Positions 45,234 through 51,912 of a DNA stretch of 64,000 bases are shown here, piece by piece; position 1 is the stretch's first letter, and each line of letters begins with the position of its first letter. The translations under genes were made by a program, and so were the position numbers. Origin of the DNA: Qipengyuania marincola (lineage in GTDB: Bacteria; Pseudomonadota; Alphaproteobacteria; Sphingomonadales; Sphingomonadaceae); contig NZ_JARULC010000003.1 in NCBI RefSeq assembly GCF_029688625.1, positions 744,001-808,000 on the forward strand, in the 5' to 3' direction. The notes under the pieces were generated by a model. It searched no databases, had not been told where the DNA came from, and saw only the letters and a list, made by a program, of their open reading frames with translations.

Positions 45234-46241
45234 TCAGAACCAGAAGCGCACGCCCGCGACGACGCTGGTGGTCGAGGTGTCCTCGCCGTCAGCTCGCGCG
45301 AAATCGGCGGTGCCGCCGACTTTCCACTCCTGCTCCACCCCGACATAGGGCGCGAATTCTGGCGTTATCTCATAGCGCAAGCGCACACCGGCCTCGACAT
45401 GGTCGAGACCCGCGCCAACCGCGAGTTCGGGAATATCCTGCGCCGATAGCGCGATTTCGGCACGCGGTTGCAGGATCAGGCGCTGCGTCAGACGCTGGTC
45501 GAGTTCGGCTTCGATCCGCGCCGTCACATCGCCTCGATTCGAGACGAAGGCCGCCGCATCGACTTCGAACAGATAGGGTGCGAGCCCCTGCGCACCGATG
45601 ACGAAATGCGTGCGCCGCGGACCCGTCAGATCCTGCCGGACCCCGGTCTGGAGGTCCCACCACGGACCGATGGCGTGGCTCCACAGTGCCTGGAGTTCGG
45701 CATCCTCGACGTCCTCTCCGAACGCGCCCTCGCCTTCGGACTTGAACCAGAACTTGTCGACATCGCCGCCGTACCAGCCCTGTACGTCCCACAGATAGCC
45801 GTCCGCGCCTTTGCGCGCGCGATATTCGACCCGGTCGCCCTGAAACCAGAACAGCGCCTGCCCGCCATGGTCGTTCTTCAAGGCTTCGCGGCTGGCGCGC
45901 ATGGCGTCTGCACCCCAGACTGCATCGGCCGCGCGCGCCGGTCCGCGACCGGCCGAGACGGGCGGCGCAGCTTCGGGCGGAGGCGGAATATCGAGCCGCA
46001 GGCCCTGTAGCACATCGCCCGAAAGGCTCGGCGTCGATTGCGGAGAATCCTTGCTGGCGGCACTGTCGACGTCTGGCATTGCGTGCCCCGCATGGGGGTG
46101 CTCCGCCTCGTCCGGCACTTCGCTTTCAGCCGGCCCTTGCTGATGGTCTGTGTGCTCGTGATGAGTGTGCTGGTGGTGGTCGTGCTGGGCAGCTGCGGGC
46201 GTCGCACCGAAGGCCAGCAGTATTGTTGACGCCAGCCTCAC
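45234..46241 (-). CDS. copB: Copper resistance protein B
   Basis: A 335-residue outer membrane protein of the CopB/PcoB family. After a signal peptide comes a histidine-rich copper-binding stretch (HDHHQHTHHEHTDHQQG), then a linker and a beta-barrel domain with VWGADAMRASREALKND, FWFQGDRVEYRARKG and the C-terminal GVEQEWKVGG followed by SVVAGVRFWF, which ends in phenylalanine. It probably binds or exports copper at the outer membrane together with CopA. The GTG start overlaps the copA stop as GTGA, so the two are coupled. Confidence 0.92.
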   Translation of the reverse strand: MRLASTILLAFGATPAAAQHDHHQHTHHEHTDHQQGPAESEVPDEAEHPHAGHAMPDVDSAASKDSPQSTPSLSGDVLQGLRLDIPPPPEAAPPVSAGRGPARAADAVWGADAMRASREALKNDHGGQALFWFQGDRVEYRARKGADGYLWDVQGWYGGDVDKFWFKSEGEGAFGEDVEDAELQALWSHAIGPWWDLQTGVRQDLTGPRRTHFVIGAQGLAPYLFEVDAAAFVSNRGDVTARIEAELDQRLTQRLILQPRAEIALSAQDIPELAVGAGLDHVEAGVRLRYEITPEFAPYVGVEQEWKVGGTADFARADGEDTSTTSVVAGVRFWF

Positions 46242-48064
46242 GCGGCACCTTCCGGACCAGCGACCGTGACCACCTGAAACATGCCGGCGTGCATGTGATA
46301 GAGCAGGTGACAGTGGAAGGCCCAGTCGCCCACCTCGTCCGCAGTGAGATCGAATGTCACAGTACCGCCCGGCTGGACGATAACGGTATGCTTTTGCGGT
46401 TGGTGCATCCGGTCAGCCCCGTTGACCAGCTCGAAAAAATGGCCGTGCAGGTGAATCGGATGCGCCATCATGGTGTCGTTGACCAGCTTCACGCGCACGC
46501 GCTCGTTGTAGGCAAATCGGACGGGCTCGTCCGAAACGGCGGAGAATTTCCGGCCGTCGAAGCTCCACATGTAGCGCTCCATATTGCCGGTCAGGTGGAT
46601 TTCCATCGAGCGGCTGGCAGGGCGCGGATCATCGTTCGGTTCCAATGCGGCGAGATCGCGATAGGTCAGGACCTTGTGCTTTACCTTGTCGAGGCCGAGG
46701 CCGGGGAAGTCCGTGCGATCGATCGGCATGGCCGCGACCATGTCGACGCCCGGCCCTGCCTTCACGTCCGGCGGGAGCCTGGAGGTGTCGCGCATTTTCA
46801 TCTCGCCATGATTCATCGCCGAGGAACCCGCGTTTGCGGCAGGCCGATTACCGTGCCCCATCGCCGCGTGATCCATGCCAGCGTGTCCCGTCGCGGCGTG
46901 ATCGACCTCGCCGCCGCCGTGATCCATGCCGGAATGATCCATGCCGCCATGACCCATGTCAGTCATGGTCAGGAGCACCGGATCGCGCAGCGGCGGCACC
47001 GGCGCGCGCGCGCCGGGACGCGTGGCAAGCGTCGCTACACCCATGCCGGAACGGTCCATTGCCTCGGCCACGATGGTGTGTGCCTCGCCCGTTGGCTCGA
47101 CAACAACATCGTAGGTTTCCGCCGTGCCAATCTGGAACTCGTCAACCTCGACCGGACGCACGTTCAGCCCATCGGCGGCAACGACGGTCATCCGCACGCC
47201 GGGAATGCGAATATTGAAGAAACTCATCGCGCTGCCGTTGATGACTCGCAGACGCACGCGTTCGCCCGGGCGGAAAAGATACTCCAGGCCATCTGCCGGG
47301 CCGTGCCCGTTGATCAGATAGGTGTAGGTAGAACCCGTCACATCGGCGATGTCGGTCGGCATCATTCGCATGCGCGCCCACATGCGCCGTTCTTCGGCGG
47401 TCAGCGGATAATCATCGCTCGCGGTCGTCTTCTGGCGATTGAAATATTCTTCGCCCTTCTTGAGCTTGGCCATGATCGTGTGCGGATGCAGCGGCGTGAA
47501 CTCGCTCAACAGCAGTACATAGTCGCGGTCCGCCTGCACCGGGTCCGCGCCTGCGGGATCGACGATGATCGGGCCGTAGTGTCCCGCCTGCTCTTGCAAC
47601 CCCGAATGGCTGTGCCACCAATATGTGCCCGCTTGCCGCAAGGCGGGAATGTCATAGGTGAAGGTTTCGCCGGGCTTGATGCCGGGAAAGCTGACGCCGG
47701 GCACACCGTCGAACTGGAACGGCAGCAGCAGGCCATGCCAGTGGATCGAGGTGTCCTCGTCCAGCGTGTTGGTGACATTGAGGCGCACCGGCTCGCCCTC
47801 TTTCAGGCGCACGAGCGGACCGGGTACGCTACCGTTGACGGCAATCGCATGGCCACTGCGCCCGCCGGTCGCGAAGCGGCCAGTTCCGACCGTCAGGTCG
47901 ATCGAGCGGCCCGATACCTCGTCGAAACCTTGGCGCACCGGCCCATGCGGCATGCCGCGCGCCCAGGCCGGCATGGCGACCACCCCGGCGCCGATCGCCG
48001 AACCCTGGATGAAATGACGCCGCGACACATGCATGCCGCGGCTGCTCTTGAAAATCCCGGTCAT
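46238..48064 (-). CDS. copA: Copper resistance multicopper oxidase CopA
   Basis: About 608 residues. A Tat signal (SRRHFIQGSAIGAGVVAMP) sends the folded enzyme to the periplasm, where it oxidises Cu(I) to less toxic Cu(II). The copper ligands are in HWHGLLLP, WWHSHSG, HPIHLHGHFFEL and HCHLLYHMHAGMF (type 1, 2 and 3 sites). The middle carries a Met/His-rich copper-loading loop (GMDHSGMDHGGG, GHAGMDHAAMGHG). The ATG at 48064 or a GTG directly before it (48067) can start it; both lie within 13 bases of the operator-like palindrome. First gene of copA-copB. Confidence 0.95.
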   Translation of the reverse strand: MTGIFKSSRGMHVSRRHFIQGSAIGAGVVAMPAWARGMPHGPVRQGFDEVSGRSIDLTVGTGRFATGGRSGHAIAVNGSVPGPLVRLKEGEPVRLNVTNTLDEDTSIHWHGLLLPFQFDGVPGVSFPGIKPGETFTYDIPALRQAGTYWWHSHSGLQEQAGHYGPIIVDPAGADPVQADRDYVLLLSEFTPLHPHTIMAKLKKGEEYFNRQKTTASDDYPLTAEERRMWARMRMMPTDIADVTGSTYTYLINGHGPADGLEYLFRPGERVRLRVINGSAMSFFNIRIPGVRMTVVAADGLNVRPVEVDEFQIGTAETYDVVVEPTGEAHTIVAEAMDRSGMGVATLATRPGARAPVPPLRDPVLLTMTDMGHGGMDHSGMDHGGGEVDHAATGHAGMDHAAMGHGNRPAANAGSSAMNHGEMKMRDTSRLPPDVKAGPGVDMVAAMPIDRTDFPGLGLDKVKHKVLTYRDLAALEPNDDPRPASRSMEIHLTGNMERYMWSFDGRKFSAVSDEPVRFAYNERVRVKLVNDTMMAHPIHLHGHFFELVNGADRMHQPQKHTVIVQPGGTVTFDLTADEVGDWAFHCHLLYHMHAGMFQVVTVAGPEGAA

Positions 48065-48076
48065 CACGCGCTACAT

Positions 48077-48093
48077 ATACCCCCTGGGGGTAT
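48077..48093. promoter_or_regulatory. CsoR-type operator between copA and csoR
   Basis: ATACCCCCTGGGGGTAT is a perfect inverted repeat (8+1+8) with the A/T-flanked C/G tract typical of CsoR/RcnR-family operators. It lies 10-13 bases from the copA start and 17 bases from the csoR start, so one bound repressor could control both directions. Being this close, it must overlap core promoter or leader sequence. Confidence 0.85.
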
Positions 48094-48110
48094 TGTTTCA
48101 AGAGATTGAC

Positions 48111-48380
48111 ATGGCAGAGAGCAGCAAAATCGTTACCCGTCTGCGACGGATAGAGGGTCAGGTGCGCGGCATCGCCAGCATGGTCGAAAACGAGCGCTAT
48201 TGCATCGACATCCTGACCCAACTGCAGGCGGTGAAAGCAGCAATCGCACGCGCCGAGGACGAAATTCTCAAGGGCCACGCTGCCCATTGCGTCGCGGAAG
48301 CCATCCAGTCCGGAAACGCTGCCGAGCAGCGCGAGAAGTTTGACGAGCTCGTCGAACTTTTCAGCAAGGCAAAACGCTAG
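48111..48380 (+). CDS. csoR: CsoR-family copper-sensing repressor
   Basis: An 89-residue all-helical repressor of the CsoR/RcnR/FrmR family (RLRRIEGQVRGIASMVENER). The metal-site residues fit the Cu(I) pattern Cys-His-Cys: the cysteine in RYCIDILTQLQAVKAA and the HxxxC in GHAAHCVAEAIQ. Cu(I) binding would release it from DNA and turn on copA-copB. The operator-like palindrome lies directly upstream. The frame is open from 48033, but the ATG at 48111 gives the normal family length. A DUF305 protein gene follows 15 bases later. Confidence 0.93.
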   Translation: MAESSKIVTRLRRIEGQVRGIASMVENERYCIDILTQLQAVKAAIARAEDEILKGHAAHCVAEAIQSGNAAEQREKFDELVELFSKAKR

Positions 48381-48395
48381 ATAACAGGGAGCCCA

Positions 48396-48962
48396 ATGTT
48401 GGCTGATCACAACGCGAAGAATGACGGCAATTACGGCCGCTTCATGGCGATGGTGGGCACTTCCACCGTCATCATGCTCGGCCTCATGTATCTCAACACC
48501 TATGCCCTCGCGCATGTCTTCTGGAGCGAGACGCGCTTCTGGATGATGTTCGTTATGGGCGCGGTGATGGCGGTGGTCATGCTCGCCTTCATGTGGGGGA
48601 TGTATCGCAACACAGCCAAGAACATCGTTATCATCGCCGTCGCCGCGATTACCTTCGGCCTTTCGCTCTTCCTAGTGCGCAGTCAGGTCACGGTGGACGA
48701 CAGCGATTACATGTCGGCCATGATACCGCACCACTCGATCGCCATTATGACCAGCGAGAGAGCCGGCATCGAAGACGTCCGCGTTCGCAAACTCGCCAAT
48801 GACATCATTCGCGCGCAGCGAAGAGAGATCGACGAGATGCGCTGGCTGCTGGAGGACATCGAAGCCAATGGCATCGCCGCGAGCGAGGCTGAAGCGGCCG
48901 CGAGGCCGGTCCCGCCGTTCGAAGGCGAGGTGAACCCCGGCACGCCGACGCCAGGCGAATAG
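48396..48962 (+). CDS. Membrane protein with C-terminal DUF305 domain
   Basis: A 188-residue protein. Three hydrophobic segments fill the first 100 residues (FMAMVGTSTVIMLGLMYLNT, FWMMFVMGAVMAVVMLAFMW and IVIIAVAAITFGLSLFLV); then comes a ferritin-like DUF305 stretch with YMSAMIPHHSIAIMTSERA and ANDIIRAQRREIDEMRWLL. DUF305 histidines and methionines are associated with copper handling, which agrees with its place after csoR. It ends in a Pro/Glu tail. A terminator follows 25 bases later. Confidence 0.85.
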   Translation: MLADHNAKNDGNYGRFMAMVGTSTVIMLGLMYLNTYALAHVFWSETRFWMMFVMGAVMAVVMLAFMWGMYRNTAKNIVIIAVAAITFGLSLFLVRSQVTVDDSDYMSAMIPHHSIAIMTSERAGIEDVRVRKLANDIIRAQRREIDEMRWLLEDIEANGIAASEAEAAARPVPPFEGEVNPGTPTPGE

Positions 48963-48986
48963 CTCGCAAGCTGTCCCTGATAACGA

Positions 48987-49020
48987 AAGCCCCGCCAGGA
49001 TCTCTCCCGGCGGGGCTTTT
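48987..49020. terminator. Bidirectional rho-independent terminator
   Basis: AAGCCCCGCC (48987-48996) pairs with GGCGGGGCTT (49009-49018) across a 12-base loop, followed by TTTT. It can end the csoR-DUF305 transcript on the plus strand and the secE-nusG transcript on the minus strand. Confidence 0.9.
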
Positions 49021-49040
49021 CGCCTGGCCTGCCGAAAGGC

Positions 49041-49577
49041 CTACTTGACCAGTTCGACCTGCTCGAAATCGAGTTCGACCGGGGTCGCGCGGCCGAAGAT
49101 CGAGACCGAGACCTTGACCTTCTGCTTGTCGAAATCGAGCTCTTCCACAAGGCCATTGAAGCTGGCGAAGGGGCCGTCGAGCACCTTGACCTGGTCGCCG
49201 ATCTCGTAATCGACGCTGACCTGCTTCTTGGGCGCGGCCTTGGCTTCTTCCACGCCGCCGAAATAGCGCGCGGCTTCCTTGTCGGAAATCGCCTGCGGCT
49301 TGTTGTTGGTGCCGAGGAAGCCGGTTACCTTGGGTGTGTTCTTGACGAGGTGATAGACATCGTCGGTCATGTTCAGCTTGGCCAGCACGTAGCCGGGCAT
49401 GAATTTGCGCTCGACCTGCACCTTCTTGCCACGCTTGACTTCGGTAACCGTCTCGGTCGGGACTTCGACCTCCTCGACACCTTCGGACAGGCCCAGCCGC
49501 TCGGCCTCGGCGATGATCGAATCGCGAACCTTGTTCTCGAAGCCGGAATAGGCGTGGATGATGTACCAGCGTGCCAT
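49041..49577 (-). CDS. nusG: Transcription termination/antitermination protein NusG
   Basis: A 178-residue RNA polymerase-associated elongation factor. The NGN domain begins MARWYIIHAYSGFENKVRDS and includes KFMPGYVLAKLNMTDDVYHL; the C-terminal KOW domain reads EIGDQVKVLDGPFASFNGLV and VSIFGRATPVELDFEQVELV. It couples polymerase to ribosomes and Rho. It follows secE by 31 bases; downstream transcription stops at the terminator at 48987-49020 instead of running into rplK. Confidence 0.98.
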   Translation of the reverse strand: MARWYIIHAYSGFENKVRDSIIAEAERLGLSEGVEEVEVPTETVTEVKRGKKVQVERKFMPGYVLAKLNMTDDVYHLVKNTPKVTGFLGTNNKPQAISDKEAARYFGGVEEAKAAPKKQVSVDYEIGDQVKVLDGPFASFNGLVEELDFDKQKVKVSVSIFGRATPVELDFEQVELVK

Positions 49578-49608
49578 GTGTCGGATACCCTGTCGGAAAG
49601 TGGCTAGG

Positions 49609-49812
49609 TCAGGCGAGCGTCAGCAGCCAGCGCACAACCGCGCCGAACAACGAATCGATGCCGAGGAAGAACAGCGAGAGGATCAGCGTCAGAATGCCGA
49701 CGAAGATCGCGGTGCGCACGGTTTCCTCGCGCGTCGGCCATACGACCTTCTTGCCTTCGGTCTGCACCTGCCGGAGGAATTCCGCCGGGCTGGTCTTCTG
49801 CTTGTCTGCCAT
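49609..49812 (-). CDS. secE: Preprotein translocase subunit SecE
   Basis: A 67-residue single-helix subunit of the SecYEG channel. The amphipathic stretch SPAEFLRQVQTEGKKVVWPT, the conserved WPTREETVRTAIFV, and one transmembrane helix (IFVGILTLILSLFFLGIDSL) are standard for short alphaproteobacterial SecE. The ATG at 49812 is used; three more codons are open upstream. In related genomes a tRNA-Trp gene commonly sits just before secE; none is visible here. Confidence 0.96.
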   Translation of the reverse strand: MADKQKTSPAEFLRQVQTEGKKVVWPTREETVRTAIFVGILTLILSLFFLGIDSLFGAVVRWLLTLA

Positions 49813-49879
49813 CACTCGCACTCTCGCGTAAGATTAGTCGCGCCGTCCGCCACTCCTGTAACAGGTAGGGCTCTTCGCC

Positions 49880-49910
49880 GCCCCGGTTCAAGTCCGGGAG
49901 GGGCTTTTTT
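49880..49910 (+). other. tRNA T-arm-like hairpin with T-run
   Basis: CCCGG (49882-49886) and CCGGG (49894-49898) form a 5-base stem around TTCAAGT, an exact TPsiC-type loop. A 7-base AGGGGCT follows where a 3' acceptor strand would be, and then a run of T. No matching 5' acceptor, D-arm or anticodon arm is found in the 90 bases before it. It may be a tRNA 3' remnant, a small RNA terminator or coincidence. Confidence 0.4.
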
Positions 49911-50063
49911 GATCCCAATGTCGGAAGACGGCGCTGCATCTAGGCCGTGATTTGCGAAAAGGCAAGCGGTGGGCGGGGCGCAAATGCGGCCTTTTCAAGT
50001 CGGCGCGCTGCCACTAGCGTCCGCGCTTTCACCCGACAGGGTCGTATGAGGGGAATTTCCGCA

Positions 50064-51587
50064 ATGGCAACCAGCCAGGCACCAAGTCTGGGCGAGCGGC
50101 TGATCGAGCCGGTCACCAATGTTTCCGATTTCATCTGGGGCGGCACTTGGAACGGGGCCGAAGTGCTCCCCTTCCCGCCGATGACCATCATTCTGCTCGG
50201 CATCGGCCTGTGGATCATGGTCGGCCTCAAGTTCTACCCGATCATCAAGCTCGGCAGCGCCTTCAAGGGCCTGTTCGCCGGCCGCAAGAGTCAGGGTGCG
50301 GGCGAGATTTCGCCGTTCGCGGCGCTTTCGACGGCCCTGTCCGGACAGGTCGGCACCGGCAACCTTGCCGGCGTCGCCACGGCCATCGCGCTGGGGGGCC
50401 CCGGGGCGATCTTCTGGATGTGGATCACTGCCCTGTTCGGCATGGCGCTGGCCTTTGCGGAAGGCTCGCTCGCCATCCGCTATCGCGAGACCACCAGCGA
50501 CGGCGTGAAGCGCGGCGGCCCGATGAGCTACATCATGATGGGTCTCGGCCCGAAGTTCACGTGGCTGGCCGTGATCTTCTGCCTCGGCACGCTGTTTTCC
50601 GCACTGGTGACGGGCAATTCGATCCAGGCGAACGCCGTCGCCGACGGCCTGAACGAGCTGTTCGGGATCGAGGAATGGCTCGGCGGGCTGATCGTCGCGA
50701 TCCTCGTCTTCATCGTCATCATCGGCGGCATCAAGTCGATCGGTAACGTGGCCGAGAAGGTCGTGCCGTTCATGGCCGCGACCTATATCCTAATGGCGAT
50801 TATCGCGCTGATCCTGAACTTCGGCGACCTGCCGGAGACCTTCGGCCTGATCTTCTACGGTGCCTTCAATGCGCAGGCGGCAAGCGGTGGCTTTGTCGGC
50901 GCGGCGATCATCCTCGCGATCCGCGCAGGTGTCGCCCGCGGCCTGTTCTCGAACGAGGCGGGTCAGGGTTCGACCGCCATCGCCCATGCCGTAGCGCAGA
51001 CCGACGATCCCGAAACGCAGGGCCGCATGGCAATGCTCGGGACGTTCATCGACACGATTGTGATCTGCACGATGACCGCGCTTGTCATCCTGACCGTGCG
51101 GGGCGATTTCACCGCCAATGGCGAACCGGTGCTGCACGCCTGGCAATCCGACCGCGTCGGCTTCGAGATGACCAGCGGCGCATTTGCCGCCGCCTTCCCG
51201 GTCGAGATTGCCAGCATTCCGATCGGGACGCTGGTGGCATCGATCGCGCTGATCCTGTTCGTCTTCACAACGCTGCTGACCTGGAGCTATTACGGCGAGC
51301 GGGCGATCACCTTCCTCTACGACCGGATGAAGGGCTCTACCCGGTCGGGCGAAAAGAAGCTGCACATGGCCTGGCGCGTGCTGTGGTGCGTGGTCATCTG
51401 GCTGGGCGCGGCGCAGCCGAGCGAGCTGGTCTGGCGCTTGGGCGACATCTCGAATGCCGCAATGGCCCTGCCCAACCTTCTGGCGCTCGCCCTGCTGTCG
51501 GGTGTCGTGTTCAAGCTCGCCAAGGGCGAACGGACAGCCGGCAAGGATCATCACGTCGCGACGCCGGAAGAGCCGGAGGAATACTGA
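50064..51587 (+). CDS. Alanine/glycine:cation symporter (AGCS family)
   Basis: A 507-residue inner membrane sodium- or proton-coupled amino acid transporter with about eleven helices. Clear motifs are ALSTALSGQVGTGNLAGVAT, FWMWITALFGMALAFAEGSLA, GGPMSYIMMGLG, and VARGLFSNEAGQGSTAIAHA, which is diagnostic of AGCS. It normally imports alanine, glycine or serine. The frame stays open from 49947, but the ATG at 50064 has GAGGGGA about 10 bases upstream and gives the normal N terminus. A strong terminator follows. Confidence 0.94.
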   Translation: MATSQAPSLGERLIEPVTNVSDFIWGGTWNGAEVLPFPPMTIILLGIGLWIMVGLKFYPIIKLGSAFKGLFAGRKSQGAGEISPFAALSTALSGQVGTGNLAGVATAIALGGPGAIFWMWITALFGMALAFAEGSLAIRYRETTSDGVKRGGPMSYIMMGLGPKFTWLAVIFCLGTLFSALVTGNSIQANAVADGLNELFGIEEWLGGLIVAILVFIVIIGGIKSIGNVAEKVVPFMAATYILMAIIALILNFGDLPETFGLIFYGAFNAQAASGGFVGAAIILAIRAGVARGLFSNEAGQGSTAIAHAVAQTDDPETQGRMAMLGTFIDTIVICTMTALVILTVRGDFTANGEPVLHAWQSDRVGFEMTSGAFAAAFPVEIASIPIGTLVASIALILFVFTTLLTWSYYGERAITFLYDRMKGSTRSGEKKLHMAWRVLWCVVIWLGAAQPSELVWRLGDISNAAMALPNLLALALLSGVVFKLAKGERTAGKDHHVATPEEPEEY

Positions 51588-51616
51588 TCGCCGCCAAATT
51601 GCGGCGGACATGAAAA

Positions 51617-51652
51617 AGGGGCCGGGAGTGGACGTTACTCCCGGCCCCTTAT
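51617..51652. terminator. Bidirectional rho-independent terminator
   Basis: AGGGGCCGGGAGT (51617-51629) pairs perfectly with ACTCCCGGCCCCT (51637-51649) across a 7-base loop, with an A-run before it. It ends the symporter transcript and probably also the small minus-strand gene at 51667. Confidence 0.93.
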
Positions 51653-51666
51653 CCTTCGACTGAACC

Positions 51667-51822
51667 TCAGCGCCGTCCGAACAGGCGGGCGAAGAAGCCC
51701 GGTTCTTCGCTCTCCATCGGCAGGATCTTGCCGTGGACCTTATAGCGCAGCGAGCTGTCGCTATACGGCTTGGGCTTCACCCACCTGTCGGGGCGGCTGC
51801 TATGGAAGGACATGCTCGACAT
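51667..51822 (-). CDS. Small basic protein of 51 residues, hypothetical
   Basis: A short gene with a clear ribosome binding site (GAGG, 7 bases before the ATG) between two rho-independent-style boundaries. The product begins MSSMSFHSSRPDRWVKPKPY, contains SSLRYKVHGKILPMESEEPG and ends FFARLFGRR. It is basic, has no membrane helix or signal peptide, and ends in an amphipathic FFARLFGRR that could touch a membrane. Function unknown. Codon use looks like the neighbouring genes, supporting a real gene. Confidence 0.6.
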   Translation of the reverse strand: MSSMSFHSSRPDRWVKPKPYSDSSLRYKVHGKILPMESEEPGFFARLFGRR

Positions 51823-51912
51823 GGGCTAACCTCATGAAATGCTTTCCCTCCGTCCTGGTGGGTAAGAACCCTTAAGGGCGCCATCGGGTTCCCGAAGCTG
51901 CCTCCGGAGGGT

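Noticed and set aside
49840-49910. Complete tRNA gene upstream of secE
   Set aside because: Only a T-arm-like hairpin and acceptor-like tail fit; I could not build an anticodon arm, D-arm or matching 5' acceptor on either strand.
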